Part shown: piece by piece, positions 47,186-57,502 of the stretch
How the letters are laid out: every line of letters begins with the position of its first letter
Numbering within the stretch: position 1 is the first letter of the stretch
DNA from: Thozetella sp. PMI_491
Taxonomy: Eukaryota > Ascomycota > Sordariomycetes > Chaetosphaeriales > Chaetosphaeriaceae
DNA length: 64,000 nucleotides
Direction: 5' to 3'
NCBI GenBank assembly: GCA_021432635.1
Contig: MU270053.1
Span: 62,001-126,000, forward strand
The notes under the pieces: generated by a model
Told to the model about the DNA's origin: nothing
Database searches by the model: none
What the model saw: the letters and a program-made list of their open reading frames with translations, nothing else
Translations under genes and position numbers: made by a program

Positions 47186-48195
47186 CTATGCAAGCATCAC
47201 CTTCAGAATCAGCGCCACCAACACGACGCCCAGGGCCACGATCAGCTGGTCTACCCAAGCGGGCACGCCCTCATTGTGCGTCTGGCGGGTTTGCACTCGC
47301 TGTGCCATAGCCGCCGCAGGCCGCACATTCACGACCGGTACCGTCCCCGTCGGCTGCGGTACTCCTTGGCCCGGCCGGGCCGGCGTTGACGCTGTATTTT
47401 GTCGGGCCGGCGCCAGCGGTACCGTCTGCACGAATCCCTCGGCAAGCTGAGCGCTCTCCTCATCCTCCCCGTCCGGCTTCTCGGCCGCCGCAGCCTTTGA
47501 CTTGGCCCCCATCTCGTCACGCCAGCCCATCTTTAGGTCGGCCGGGACCTCAACTTCCTTGCTCGCGGTGCCCTGCTCGGCCTCGTGCTCGCGCGCGGCC
47601 TCCTCGCAGGCCCGGATGATCTCGGCGTTGGTCTTGCCGCACGCCGCGCACCGGAAGCCCTGGCTCTCGCCGGCGAGTCGCCGGCGCACGGCATCGCTCG
47701 TTTCCAGCCCCCCGAGCTGGCCCTTGGGGTCCGTCTCCATGAAAGACCGCAGCGCAACCAGCGCGGTCCGCACTCCCCATGCCGGCTGCCATGTCTCCTC
47801 GTGGTGGCCGCTGATGGACAAGCAGATCTCGCGGTTGGCCTCGAAGCGTCCCGACGGCGTCGTAAAGCGGAACGACGGTGGGCGCAGTGGATAGGTAGGT
47901 GGCAGCACGATGCGCCCGTGGTAGATGCCGTCGGCGTAGGAGGAGTTGGGCGGACCGCGCAGTGTGAAGTGCCACTCGAAGAGATCTGTCTCCAGCGGGG
48001 TGGCCGTGTAGTCGGGAGAGGGGGAGGACGAGATTTCTTGCGCTTCTCGAACTATACAGAGAGGATGAAGGCGTGAGAATACGATCCTGGCTACGTGGGG
48101 TGGCAGAGGACGGAAAGGAGGCCTGAGAGAGGCGACTTACGGATGCGGCGAATGGTGGGGGATTTGGAGTTGAACTTGGGCGTGGGCGACGCCAT
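47186..48195 (-). CDS. tail-anchored ubiquitin-conjugating enzyme E2 (UBC6/UBE2J type)
   Basis: The protein has 306 residues from exons 48195-48141 and 48051-47186 (minus strand). The donor GTAAGT and acceptor TATAG join RRIL to REAQEISSSPSPDYTA. The UBC fold is at residues of about 10-165. The active-site Cys is C95 in REICLSISGHHEETWQP, the J-family variant of the E2 active-site block. LPPTYPLRPPSFRF and the following catalytic core agree. A disordered linker with a CAACGKTN motif follows. The C-terminus is a hydrophobic tail anchor (VDQLIVALGVVLVALILKVML) that would place the enzyme on the cytosolic face of the ER. It should act in ER-associated degradation with a membrane E3 of the DOA10 or HRD1 type. 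Two E2J branches exist in fungi, so I leave the symbol open. Confidence 0.94.
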
Positions 48196-48912
48196 GATTG
48201 ATACGAGACGAGGAATGCGACTAAGTGCCGTTTACCATGGGTGGAAGTAGAGGCAACAACCGCGCAAGAAAAAGAGGGTTTTGGTCTTTCTCTTGGGTGG
48301 TTCTGGCAATCTGTCTCTTGGGTGGTTGGAGGAGCCGGAAGCGATGACGAGAGCTTGCTCAATGAACAGCTTGCGTCTATCGGCTGGCGCTGCCACATTA
48401 TATTGGCCGACCCCGCCACATCTCCGCTCGGCTCAGGGGCAGCGAAACCGTCTATCAACTCGACGGTGCCAATTACTCGTGAAAGACAGCGACCAATTTT
48501 CTGCCTCAGAATGTTGACTCGCGTGTCCTCTTGAATTCGTTGTGCTTTCAACCGGAAAAGATACCTATTGCCGGACCCATTACAGTCGCAATGACGAAAC
48601 AGTGTACATGGGCATGTTGTAGAGCATCGTTCTTGTCATCCGTATTCTGTTTTGCCTTACACTTGACTTTGTCATGGAAGTTATAGGGGGGCCGTTTGCC
48701 CGTCGGCAAAACCGGCCAGCCACAAACAGTGAAAGTGATCTAGGCCTACCGGATGAGTTCATCACTAGCATGTCCTTCATTTGCTCTAGTCTCAAAACGA
48801 AAGCTCGCCTTCTCCCACCCGAGGCTCCGCTAGGCTGCCAACGCCAAGTACAAGCTATAGCTTGCTTGCTCTTTATAAAGCTTGGATAGCGATAATCCCA
48901 CGTGTTCTTCTC
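48196..48912. other. intergenic region
   Basis: This stretch holds the UBC6-type promoter and the 3' UTR of the C2H2 gene. No gene is supported. Confidence 0.5.
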
Positions 48913-49825
48913 TTAGATCTCTATACCCTTAATAGTAGTCTCTGCGGGCTGCTGGAGGCCGAGTGTGCCGTAAGCGTCCGCCGAGATGAAGTATTTGACC
49001 GTGCCGTCCGAGTTAGGATCCTCCAGGTCCACGTCGATGAGGCCACCCGTGGCCAGGCGCACGAACAGACGAAACTCAGTCGTCGTCTTGAGCTTGCACT
49101 TTCCGTAGCTCTCTGCGTGCTGGACCAGACTCGCCAAGTTATCAAACCAGTGGTTGCAATGTGGACACTGCACCTGGCGGGCCTTCGTGTGGGCAGGCGA
49201 CTTCAGGTGGCCCTTAAAGGAACCGACGGTGGGAAACGACTTCCTGTCAAGAGACTATTAGAGGTATTCGACGGCCGTGTTTAGTCAATACTTACCAGCA
49301 GTTCTCATATGGGCACTTGAACTTACTAATAATGGCGCACCAATAGTTCATGGGGTTGAAGTCGGCCGAGCTGGGATCAAACTGACGACCAGGGCTCGGC
49401 TCGTTTCCGCGCTCTTGGGTTCCAGCACCAAAGCCACCCGGTCCACCGAGACCATCCTTCTGGCTCTCTCTGAGAGCTTTAAGGCGCGCAATAGAGATGT
49501 TGTGGCAGCCCTTGCGCTCTATGTGGCCTATCCAGGCACCGACACGGTCGAATACCCTCTGACATCCAGGGCATGAGATGCTTTGCTTCTCTGGGTGAAG
49601 CTAGAGCTCGAATTAGCAAGTCGAATAGGCAAGTTTCCTTAATTCTCTTACCGCTTTCCGGTGGTAGGACCAGGTATCCTTGCTCCCAAACACTGTCATG
49701 CATTTTTCGCAGTAGTGATGGCCTTTCCCACGGGAAAACTCATCCTTCCAGTGGCCGAGGAGCTCAAGCTCGTTGGTGAAAGTGCGGCTACACTTAGGCG
49801 CCTTACAAGTGAACATATTTTCCAT
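48913..49825 (-). CDS. C2H2 zinc-finger protein
   Basis: The protein has 269 residues from exons 49825-49652, 49600-49296 and 49243-48913 (minus strand), all GT-AG with matching phases. At least four Cys/His groups are visible in order: CKAPKCSRTFTNELELLGHW; YCEKCMTVFGSKDTWSYH; CPGCQRVFDRVGAWIGHI; then, after a Gly/Pro-rich linker, CPYENCWKSFPTVGSFKGHL and CPHCNHWFDNLASLVQHAES. The C-terminal ~50 residues (EFRLFVRLATGGLIDVDLED on) form a non-finger tail. Fungal proteins of this kind are usually uncharacterised; nucleic-acid binding is likely from the fingers, but the target is unknown. The first splice preserves the spacing HRKALHPEKQ before the third finger, which supports the model. Confidence 0.85.
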
Positions 49826-50769
49826 CCTGGCCGCAAACTGGATGACGGCGTTGGAGGAGGCTGGGCTGGGCGAGAGATGGTACTGTTCCAGGGAAGAAGA
49901 CGATCAAGTTCTCTAGGGTAGAAAGATTAAGGAAGAAGGGAGAAACAAATGGAAGGTGGAATGTTTCTTTAGGGCAAACTTGCAATTATTTTTGCTTAGT
50001 CGTCGGTGCCTGCTTCGTTCAAAGTGATTGTGGTATCGTCGTCGCTATGATGACCTTGCGGGATCGCGCTTTCTGTCCGCAGCGTTTGCCGCCAGGAGCA
50101 CTACAATGAATCCGTGTCGTTGGCTGTCAACAAGCCGTGATTACGATATGCAGGTCGAAGACGCTTCAGCGACTATATTTATTCTCATTTCAGTATCAAA
50201 GCTGAGCTGACGACAGGGAAAGGCGGGCTCCCTTGTTATCTAGGTTTATGAATGAAACTGGCATTCAAGCAACCGTTCTGCTGAAGGTTGAAGCCAGAGT
50301 AGATCCATATACCAAAGGCAGTATATAAGGGGGACACCTAGCGTATGAAGCTACAAAGATACTCCGAGACTATTAAAATGGAAGCATTCCATCTACGATA
50401 TGTTGCGCTCTCAGGTCGGGAGTCAGTAGCGGCTCGTTGACACCTGGGCAGGCTAACCTGCTCTTCTACGGCCTACTGGCGAGAAAATTGAGGGAAGCGG
50501 AAGGCAAAGATCAACCCATTTATTTGCGGACTGTTCCAACCCTTGCCACCACGAAACCATAACCGCCTAGCTGCCTTGCATTCTAGCTCCCTGGTGATTT
50601 TGTTCGCCGTCGCCCCATTTTTGTTCCGCCGTCTGCAGCTGTAGCCAGCAGGCCCCTTAGCCCAACGCCTCCAACCGACCGTAAAGTACTCTGAAGCGAG
50701 TCCATAGCCATATCGTGACATCATAAGGGTATCTCGCAAAAAACGCATCGACATGCCAACTCATCGGCC
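49826..50769. other. intergenic region
   Basis: No gene or RNA signature is recognised between the C2H2 gene start and the PRS gene end. Confidence 0.5.
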
Positions 50770-52158
50770 CTAGTCATACTGGAACAACACGCTGATGGAC
50801 TCGCCATGGTGGACCCGCCGGATTGCCTCCGCAAAGTAACGCGAGACTTCCAGCACTTCCAGTTTAGGACACTGCGCTCGGTTCTCATCCTGGGCCACTG
50901 TGTTGGTGACAACAATCTTGTCGAGCGCCGATGCGTTGATCCTCGCGATAGCATCCCCGCTGAAGACGCCATGGGTCAGAAGCGCGTACACCTTGGTTGC
51001 TCGCTCCTTCTTGAGCAGCTTGGCCGCCCGCACAATGGTGCTCGATGTGTCCGCCAGATCATCGACGAGGATGCACACGCGATTGGCGACGTTACCCACG
51101 AGCATCATGGATGCTTTCTGACTCTCCGTGATCCGGGTTGGGCGTCGTTCCTGAGCCAAAGGTTAGCATGAGAGCCGTAGAAGTGCTCGAGACGGCTCTG
51201 TGTACCTTGTGGATCAGGGCGAACGCCATGCCCAGGCCGTCGGCGATGGCGGTTGCCCGCTTAGCACCTCCTGCGTCCGGACTAACAATCACGGCGTCCT
51301 TGTAGTTCTCGATATTCGTCTTGATGTAGCGCATTAAAAGCGGCCGGCCGAAGAGGTTATCAACTACAGACGTGGTTAGCGCTATGGAGCCCCCAGGTCC
51401 ATCCACCCAAGCAGGCGGTAGATCTTGACCGAGCACTTGCCTGGAATGTCAAAGAACCCCTGGTAGGTGCTTTCGTGGAGGTCGCAAGTCAAGACACGGT
51501 CTGCGCCAGCGCACGTCAATAGATCTGCCACCAAATTGCCCGCCTGCGCGACCCATTGCTTGTAGCCTGGCTTGGCTTGAAACGCCATGACCAGGGACGG
51601 GTTTTCGTAGTCGTGCGTGGTGTATGTCCTCTGCAGCCCGTAGCCTGGGCCGCTGATTGCTGGCGTTGCCGATGCTGCGGTGCTGGCCGAGAAGGATGCT
51701 TTGGCCATCAGCTCTGTGATGTCCACTCCGTTCGAGAGCCCCGGCGTGCGCGGCATGTTCGGCCCCGGGGTAGGGGGTATGCTGTCGAAGGCAAACTCGC
51801 TCGGCGCTTTGGACAGCGGCGCCCCAGCCTTCCTGTAGGGAAGATCTGGCTGGCGCGAGTAAGGAAACAGCGGGAGGACGGCCGTCACTCGCTTCGCCGA
51901 ACCGGTCTTGCACGCCGAGATCATGATGCAGAGCTCCATGAAGTGGTCGTTGACGCGACTGCCTTCGGCGCCGACCCCGAACGATTGGATAATGTAGACA
52001 TCTTTGCCACGCACGCTATCCTGGATCTCACAGCGCGACTCGCCGCTCGAAAACTTGGTCAAGATGCGGTTGGAAGGCGGGATACTGAGGAATTCGCAAA
52101 CGCTCTCGACAAAGCCAGGGTGGGAATTGCCCCCGAGCACTACGATGTTGCGTACCAT
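50770..52158 (-). CDS. ribose-phosphate pyrophosphokinase (PRPP synthetase)
   Basis: This enzyme makes 5-phosphoribosyl-1-diphosphate from ribose 5-phosphate and ATP for purine, pyrimidine, His, Trp and NAD synthesis; it is cytosolic and acts in hetero-oligomers in fungi. The protein has 418 residues from exons 52158-51441, 51363-51206 and 51150-50770 (minus strand). N-terminal [23 protein letters not shown], the YSRQPD loop, TCDLHE and [16 protein letters not shown] are all present, as are [13 protein letters not shown] and the PRPP-binding loop [13 protein letters not shown]. An insertion of about 60 residues after the YSRQPD block ([16 protein letters not shown] on) resembles the non-homologous insert of yeast PRS1/PRS5-type subunits. 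The first intron has a GC donor (GCAAGT) and is the only choice that keeps the FDIP|VDNL frame. Confidence 0.94.
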
Positions 52159-52736
52159 GCTGGAAGCTGGGTACTGTTGTCGCTAGGGGTCGTCACAACT
52201 CGCGCAGGGCTTATGGAGTGCTCCAGGGTTGATCGAGAAGACGGGATGCCGAGAGGAACGCAGTGAGGGGACAGAGAGATCCCGAATCCGCCAGTGCGCC
52301 CTACTGAACCTGCCCAGATGCAAATCCCACAGCTTACAGAAGGTTTGAAGGTGAGACAAGAAGCTATTGACTAGCAAAATCAAAAGACCGAGGGTCTCTA
52401 TTCGGATAAGGAGGCCAACAACGACAAAGAGTTGAACGACACTTGACTGGCGGTGATTCAGAGCCAAACTGACAGTGATTTGCGAGCAAAGTGAGCTCGG
52501 GCGCAGACTTCTCTCGTTGTCGTTCGACTTCGCAGCTGACCTCCCAAGCCGCTTCTGCAAGGATGTGCACGATCCACCACCCCACAATTCCAGCACTACC
52601 GGGCCCTTCCACAGCTGCAGCTTCTATAACCAGGATTCAACCTGCGGGTAGCTAGCCTCAACCAGTAGAGTTCCTGCCCTAAGTAGATTCTGGATTTCTT
52701 CCCAAAGTCATCGCAGCAAGGCGACGAGCCAAGTGA
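52159..52736. other. intergenic region
   Basis: This stretch contains the PRS promoter and the downstream flank of the U6 gene. No gene is supported. Confidence 0.5.
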
Positions 52737-52836
52737 AAAAATTGGTAGCGTCTCTTTGAGTAGCGTGTCATCCTTAGTGCAGGGGCCATGCTAATCTTCT
52801 CTGTATCGTTTCAAATTGACCAAATGCCCGAAGGCA
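52737..52836 (-). ncRNA. U6: U6 spliceosomal snRNA
   Basis: The reverse complement reads through a GCCTTCGGGC 5' stem-loop, then ATTTGGTCAATTTGAAACGA, then the invariant ACAGAGA box, followed by AGATTAGCATGGCCCCTGC and AAGGATGACACGC. It ends at a run of six T, the Pol III terminator. The ACAGAGA and AGC elements needed for 5' splice-site and U2 pairing are intact and the gene is uninterrupted. About 100 nt is the usual length. The RNA is the catalytic core of the spliceosome. Confidence 0.96.
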
Positions 52837-54013
52837 AGGAGAAAAGGAGAAGATATCAGGTCAAGAAGCGCAGAGGGTAGCCTGTGTTATATAGTTGTAG
52901 GTAGCTGGCCTGTGCACGATGGCAAATTTTCCATGACCAAACGCCCAATGGGTCCCGTTGTGGTCAGCCCGTATGGTACGGAGTCCCAAGGCGGGGCCAC
53001 GGGTACTAACAATATTATTTTCTCGAGGTACTTGCCGTGCCGCCTGGGATTGGGGGATCCGGGCTTAGCCGAAGCTATGCCTGCAACCAACTCGCTGTCC
53101 TAATATATATTATCACTGTTTCTTAAGCTATAAGATAGTAACTAGATTCTTAGACACTAGCAGACTACTGGGAGGGGGGAGGTGTCTAGCCTAGTCTTTG
53201 TCACGCCCTACAGCCATGACCCTTGACTGCGTTTTTACCGTGGTCAAGGGGCACGTGCTTTCTTGTGAACCCCCTTATCCAAACTGACAGGAATCGACTT
53301 TCCGGGGCCGTACACCAAAGACTCCTCTTCTTCGCCAGTTCGTATTGCCAGACAGCCACTCCTTGCATACTAAAATTCCGTGGGACATATTCCGGGAAAG
53401 CAGGTACATCTTTCAGCGTTACAGAGGGTTCAAAGACGCTAGATGGCATACAAGCGGGCAGAATAGTTCTAGCACGAGAAACAAACCAGAGCCACGTATG
53501 CTGTGCCGCCAAGAAGGTTCATTTGATCTCGTGGACAGTTGGGATGAGGAGGTCGTTTTCGCATCCAATAAGCTAGTCAGTCGACTGGGTAGACGAAGGC
53601 GTAGAATCGCTGTCATCGGTGGCATCGTCCTGCTCTCCGTAGCTTGGCACGCTAATACTCCCGACGTCGCGTCTTTTGCGCTTGCTCGAATCGCTCGCGA
53701 TGATGTGAATGCCAGTTTGGACCCAGTGGAGGATCCGGGACGCGTCGGGGTCGCACGAGCTTGTGGGTATGCCACCGACCGAATCGGGATTTGAAGGGTT
53801 CATTCCAGAGACAAGCGGACACGGCACGCTAGCGGTCAAAGGGTCGGCTTCCCCGTGACAGAGAGTTGAAAACCGACGTGCGTTACCTCATAGAGTGCCT
53901 TAGCTACTATATCTACCACTACCAGAGCGATCCTACAGTTTAGTTGAATAGCCACACTTTATATTAAGCTTTTCAAATATATATATAAAGAAAAAGCAGT
54001 CAAGCAGTAGTTA
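52837..54013. other. U6 upstream flank without a supported protein gene
   Basis: Frames of 67-149 codons exist on both strands, e.g. minus-strand 53573-53839 and 53201-53512. None has a recognisable domain, they overlap one another, and they appear again in the second repeat copy. I do not call them genes. Confidence 0.4.
52887..52894 (-). promoter_or_regulatory. TATA-like element upstream of U6
   Basis: CTATATAA (reading strand) lies about 50-58 bases before the inferred U6 start. It is further away than the usual -30. The same element at the same distance is kept in the truncated U6 locus near 60226-60234, which suggests it matters. A second identical copy lies at 54180-54187. Confidence 0.5.
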
Positions 54014-54023
54014 NNNNNNNNNN
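54014..54023. other. assembly gap (10 N)
   Basis: Ten N bases separate the two identical 1,283-bp segments. The number ten is probably a placeholder, not a measured gap size. Confidence 0.99.
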
Positions 54024-55306
54024 AAGTGAAAAAATTGGTAGCGTCTCTTTGAGTAGCGTGTCATCCTTAGTGCAGGGGCCATGCTAATCTTCTCTGTATC
54101 GTTTCAAATTGACCAAATGCCCGAAGGCAAGGAGAAAAGGAGAAGATATCAGGTCAAGAAGCGCAGAGGGTAGCCTGTGTTATATAGTTGTAGGTAGCTG
54201 GCCTGTGCACGATGGCAAATTTTCCATGACCAAACGCCCAATGGGTCCCGTTGTGGTCAGCCCGTATGGTACGGAGTCCCAAGGCGGGGCCACGGGTACT
54301 AACAATATTATTTTCTCGAGGTACTTGCCGTGCCGCCTGGGATTGGGGGATCCGGGCTTAGCCGAAGCTATGCCTGCAACCAACTCGCTGTCCTAATATA
54401 TATTATCACTGTTTCTTAAGCTATAAGATAGTAACTAGATTCTTAGACACTAGCAGACTACTGGGAGGGGGGAGGTGTCTAGCCTAGTCTTTGTCACGCC
54501 CTACAGCCATGACCCTTGACTGCGTTTTTACCGTGGTCAAGGGGCACGTGCTTTCTTGTGAACCCCCTTATCCAAACTGACAGGAATCGACTTTCCGGGG
54601 CCGTACACCAAAGACTCCTCTTCTTCGCCAGTTCGTATTGCCAGACAGCCACTCCTTGCATACTAAAATTCCGTGGGACATATTCCGGGAAAGCAGGTAC
54701 ATCTTTCAGCGTTACAGAGGGTTCAAAGACGCTAGATGGCATACAAGCGGGCAGAATAGTTCTAGCACGAGAAACAAACCAGAGCCACGTATGCTGTGCC
54801 GCCAAGAAGGTTCATTTGATCTCGTGGACAGTTGGGATGAGGAGGTCGTTTTCGCATCCAATAAGCTAGTCAGTCGACTGGGTAGACGAAGGCGTAGAAT
54901 CGCTGTCATCGGTGGCATCGTCCTGCTCTCCGTAGCTTGGCACGCTAATACTCCCGACGTCGCGTCTTTTGCGCTTGCTCGAATCGCTCGCGATGATGTG
55001 AATGCCAGTTTGGACCCAGTGGAGGATCCGGGACGCGTCGGGGTCGCACGAGCTTGTGGGTATGCCACCGACCGAATCGGGATTTGAAGGGTTCATTCCA
55101 GAGACAAGCGGACACGGCACGCTAGCGGTCAAAGGGTCGGCTTCCCCGTGACAGAGAGTTGAAAACCGACGTGCGTTACCTCATAGAGTGCCTTAGCTAC
55201 TATATCTACCACTACCAGAGCGATCCTACAGTTTAGTTGAATAGCCACACTTTATATTAAGCTTTTCAAATATATATATAAAGAAAAAGCAGTCAAGCAG
55301 TAGTTA
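54024..55306. repeat. 1,283-bp direct repeat, copy 2 (right of the N gap)
   Basis: It matches 52731-54013. It starts at the U6 terminator and stops one base before a 16-C run at 55308-55323, the kind of homopolymer that breaks assemblies. Confidence 0.95.
54030..54129 (-). ncRNA. U6: U6 spliceosomal snRNA (second copy, probably the same locus)
   Basis: The sequence is identical to the U6 gene at 52737-52836. It is a real second gene only if the flanking 1,283-bp duplication is real. I think it is more likely the same locus represented twice. Confidence 0.85.
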
Positions 55307-55307
55307 A

Positions 55308-55323
55308 CCCCCCCCCCCCCCCC
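55308..55323. repeat. poly-C run (16 C)
   Basis: A pure C16 tract immediately follows repeat copy 2. A second C16 tract lies at 56120-56135. Confidence 0.95.
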
Positions 55324-55382
55324 GCCCCCAAAGGCCTTCTAGTCCTCCTCAATTAACCCCCAGAGATATTTCAACCTATAAC

Positions 55383-55480
55383 AGGCTGGAGCCCGTACCG
55401 CCTTAAGGCGCCTTCAGCCAATCAGTCGCCTAAGCAGTTACTCAAAACACCAGACACTAGGGCACTTAACTCGCGCGATA
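55383..55480 (+). repeat. dispersed repeat, copy A
   Basis: It starts GGCTGGAGCCCGTACCGCCT and continues GGCGCCTTCAGCC, then after about 35 further bases GCACTTAACTCGCG. The same blocks with mostly C/T and A/G differences occur at 58467-58530, where the middle part is missing. It looks like a decayed repeat family. Confidence 0.6.
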
Positions 55481-55660
55481 GGCGAGACTCGTAGCTCTTG
55501 TGCTAAAAACAGAGAACTCAGGTCATTTGCGTCGCCTGTGGGTGGAGCACCAACCAAGGCAGCAGTGGGCCGCCTTTCCCATGTGTGACTTGACTTTTAG
55601 TCGAGTCGTGGAAAGAGCGGCGTCACTCTTACTTAAAGCTCCTTTGGTAGAGGGGCAAAA

Positions 55661-55778
55661 ATGTACAACACCAGGACTTCGCTGGTCGTCACCGACCCAG
55701 CTACTATTCTGGCCCTCGCTGGCTTAACTATGGAGATCGGACGGGATCCTGTGCTTTACAGCGGGTATGGTCGTACAT
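55661..55778 (-). rRNA. 5S: 5S ribosomal RNA (divergent, dispersed copy)
   Basis: On the minus strand this 118-nt stretch begins ATGTACGACCATACC and ends GTTGTACAT. The ends pair as helix I (9 bp, one G-U), and a TTTTT terminator follows at once. Inside are the 5S hallmarks: a CCCGCTG...CAGCGAGGG helix, GATCCCGTCCGATCTCC, AGTTAAGCC, and the C-box-like GGGTCGGTGACGACC. Differences from the common Neurospora-type 5S suggest a minor type or an old copy. Dispersed 5S genes of several sequence types are known in filamentous ascomycetes. A TATAAAG element lies about 40-45 bases upstream of the start (55817-55823). Confidence 0.85.
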
Positions 55779-56661
55779 GTTGCCTTGGGGGGCGACATTT
55801 TGGATCAATACAGGGTCTTTATACTTTGATCCGCAGACCGTGGCACAGAAATTTGTTCTAGGCCTCCTTTCTAAGCCGATTGCCGGGTTCATGAGAAACT
55901 GAGCAGAAAGCCTATGGAGCTGTTCATTAGAGACATCTGGCACCACTGAAAGAACACCTGCTTTTTGTGAACTTGCCAAAGATATGAGCACCAACCGCTA
56001 TATCGAAGAGTGAGAACAGGTGACTTTCAAGTGTGTGAATGATGCGAGACTATACTATTTACACTGACACCGATAGCATAGAACTTAATTCAGCACAATC
56101 TTCTAGCCATCCTCCAGAACCCCCCCCCCCCCCCCTGGGAAACAGCATACGCCAGCCCGCTGTACCAACCCCTGGCCACCCAACAAACAACCCCGCTGGA
56201 CACCAGCCATGGGCTGTCGACCCAACATTGTCTGGTTCGTCACGACATGCTCGAGGCGTGGAGAATTGAGAATGGAATGGGTTCGGAATGTCGTGGGGGT
56301 GCAATTCGGAACAGATTGGATTGTTGTGTGGAGCAAAAGGTTAACTATCCTGGCCTCTATTAGTTAGAAGTGAACCATTGCAGAAAGAAGTGTCTGGGAA
56401 CAAGGTCGAGGAAGACTTATCTGGACGGATTCCTTGGAGAAGAGAGAGGCAGCGAGAGCGGCGCCATTCATAAAAGGGAATGGACCAAAGAGGCCGATGA
56501 TCAAGCGGTACCCATGAGGGCGTGTAGACCACTGATCTTGAGAGAAGAAAGTCAAGGCTAGCTTGAGAGGTTTCAAAAATTTCCGCCGGGTACCGTGGTC
56601 TTCGCGCCTGCACGCGAGAGCTCAGGACTAGGCCTTCATCACTCTGAGGAGCATGAGTCCT
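55779..56661. other. spacer with poly-C tract
   Basis: No gene is supported. A C16 run is at 56120-56135. A 76-codon frame around the run is an accident of low complexity. Confidence 0.4.
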
Positions 56662-56943
56662 CTAGCGAGCCAAGACGCGAACAAAGTTCACGGCAAAGGC
56701 CGCTATCATCATCACTACCCAGAACCCAACTGCCTGCTCGAATTGCCCCCAAAGGCGGTCGAGCCCAAACAGCTGGGCCAGGTAGCCCTCAAGGAGACTC
56801 CTCAAACCTGGCACAACCACCCAAAGGAGAATGCATGTGGTGATGTCGCGAGGAAGAAGAGAGAGGATGAGTTGGATAATGATATTCATGTTCGAAAGCG
56901 GATCTCTGGGTGCAGGATGGTTTCGGTGAGGAGAAAAGGACAT
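56662..56943 (-). CDS. small two-helix membrane protein, unknown
   Basis: A 93-residue frame starts MSFSPHRNHPAPRDP. It has two hydrophobic segments: one about residues 19-45 (MNIIIQLILSLL, then TTCILLWVVVPGL) and one at the C-terminus (QAVGFWVVMMIAAFAVNFV). The amphipathic link between them contains a Gly-Leu-Asp turn. No family is recognised. It lies near another hydrophobic minus-strand ORF, and the two could be parts of one spliced gene, though no clean junction was found. Confidence 0.4.
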   Translation of the reverse strand: MSFSPHRNHPAPRDPLSNMNIIIQLILSLLPRDITTCILLWVVVPGLRSLLEGYLAQLFGLDRLWGQFEQAVGFWVVMMIAAFAVNFVRVLAR

Positions 56944-57502
56944 GAGAGGGCTCTGAGGCAAAGGGTTCAATCTTAAAAGTTTGTGGGTAGTGGGTGTGTC
57001 TCGTGGAAGGAGCGTACAAGGCTCCTGGTAGTAATGGCAATGGCAGTCATGGCAGGTACCGAGTTCAGACAGAGATGAAGCGTTCTTGCCTCTAAAGACT
57101 ACCCAGGAAGGCGCAGCTGATGTCAAGGTGTTCGACCGACCAACAAATACGTATACATACACATTTTGAATGCCTTAAGGGTTTTTTAAAGGAATAAAGA
57201 TAGTGGTGAATGGCGTAAATAGTATCAGAGCTCTGTGCCCACGATAATAATATCGCCACCCGAAGAGGAGGCTGCATATAGAGGCGGATAGGAGTTTATT
57301 TCTATGCCTTCTGACCCCAGAAGCTTCACGCTTGCCACCGGGCCCCCCCCAAAAATCTTAGCAGACTCTCCTTCCAAGATATAATTCGCTCCAGTGCGAT
57401 GTCATCATATGCCGTCACTAGTTCTGCTCCAAAGTGAACCAGGACCCAAGGACCTCAAGGTCTACCCCGATGGACAACAGGGCGGTTGCGATTCTTCACG
57501 TG

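Larger units (their letters stand above)
52731..54013. repeat. 1,283-bp direct repeat, copy 1 (left of the N gap)
   Basis: The sequence is the same as 54024-55306, base for base as far as I compared, at a constant offset of 1,293. It holds a U6 snRNA gene and about 1.1 kb without a convincing protein gene. Its position directly against a 10-N gap suggests an unmerged contig overlap rather than a true tandem duplication. Confidence 0.95.

Noticed and set aside
53201-53839. Minus-strand frames of 88, 103 and 118 codons near U6, repeated at 54494-55132
   Set aside because: No domain, frames overlap each other, and no splice set joins them into one protein. They appear twice only because the region is duplicated.
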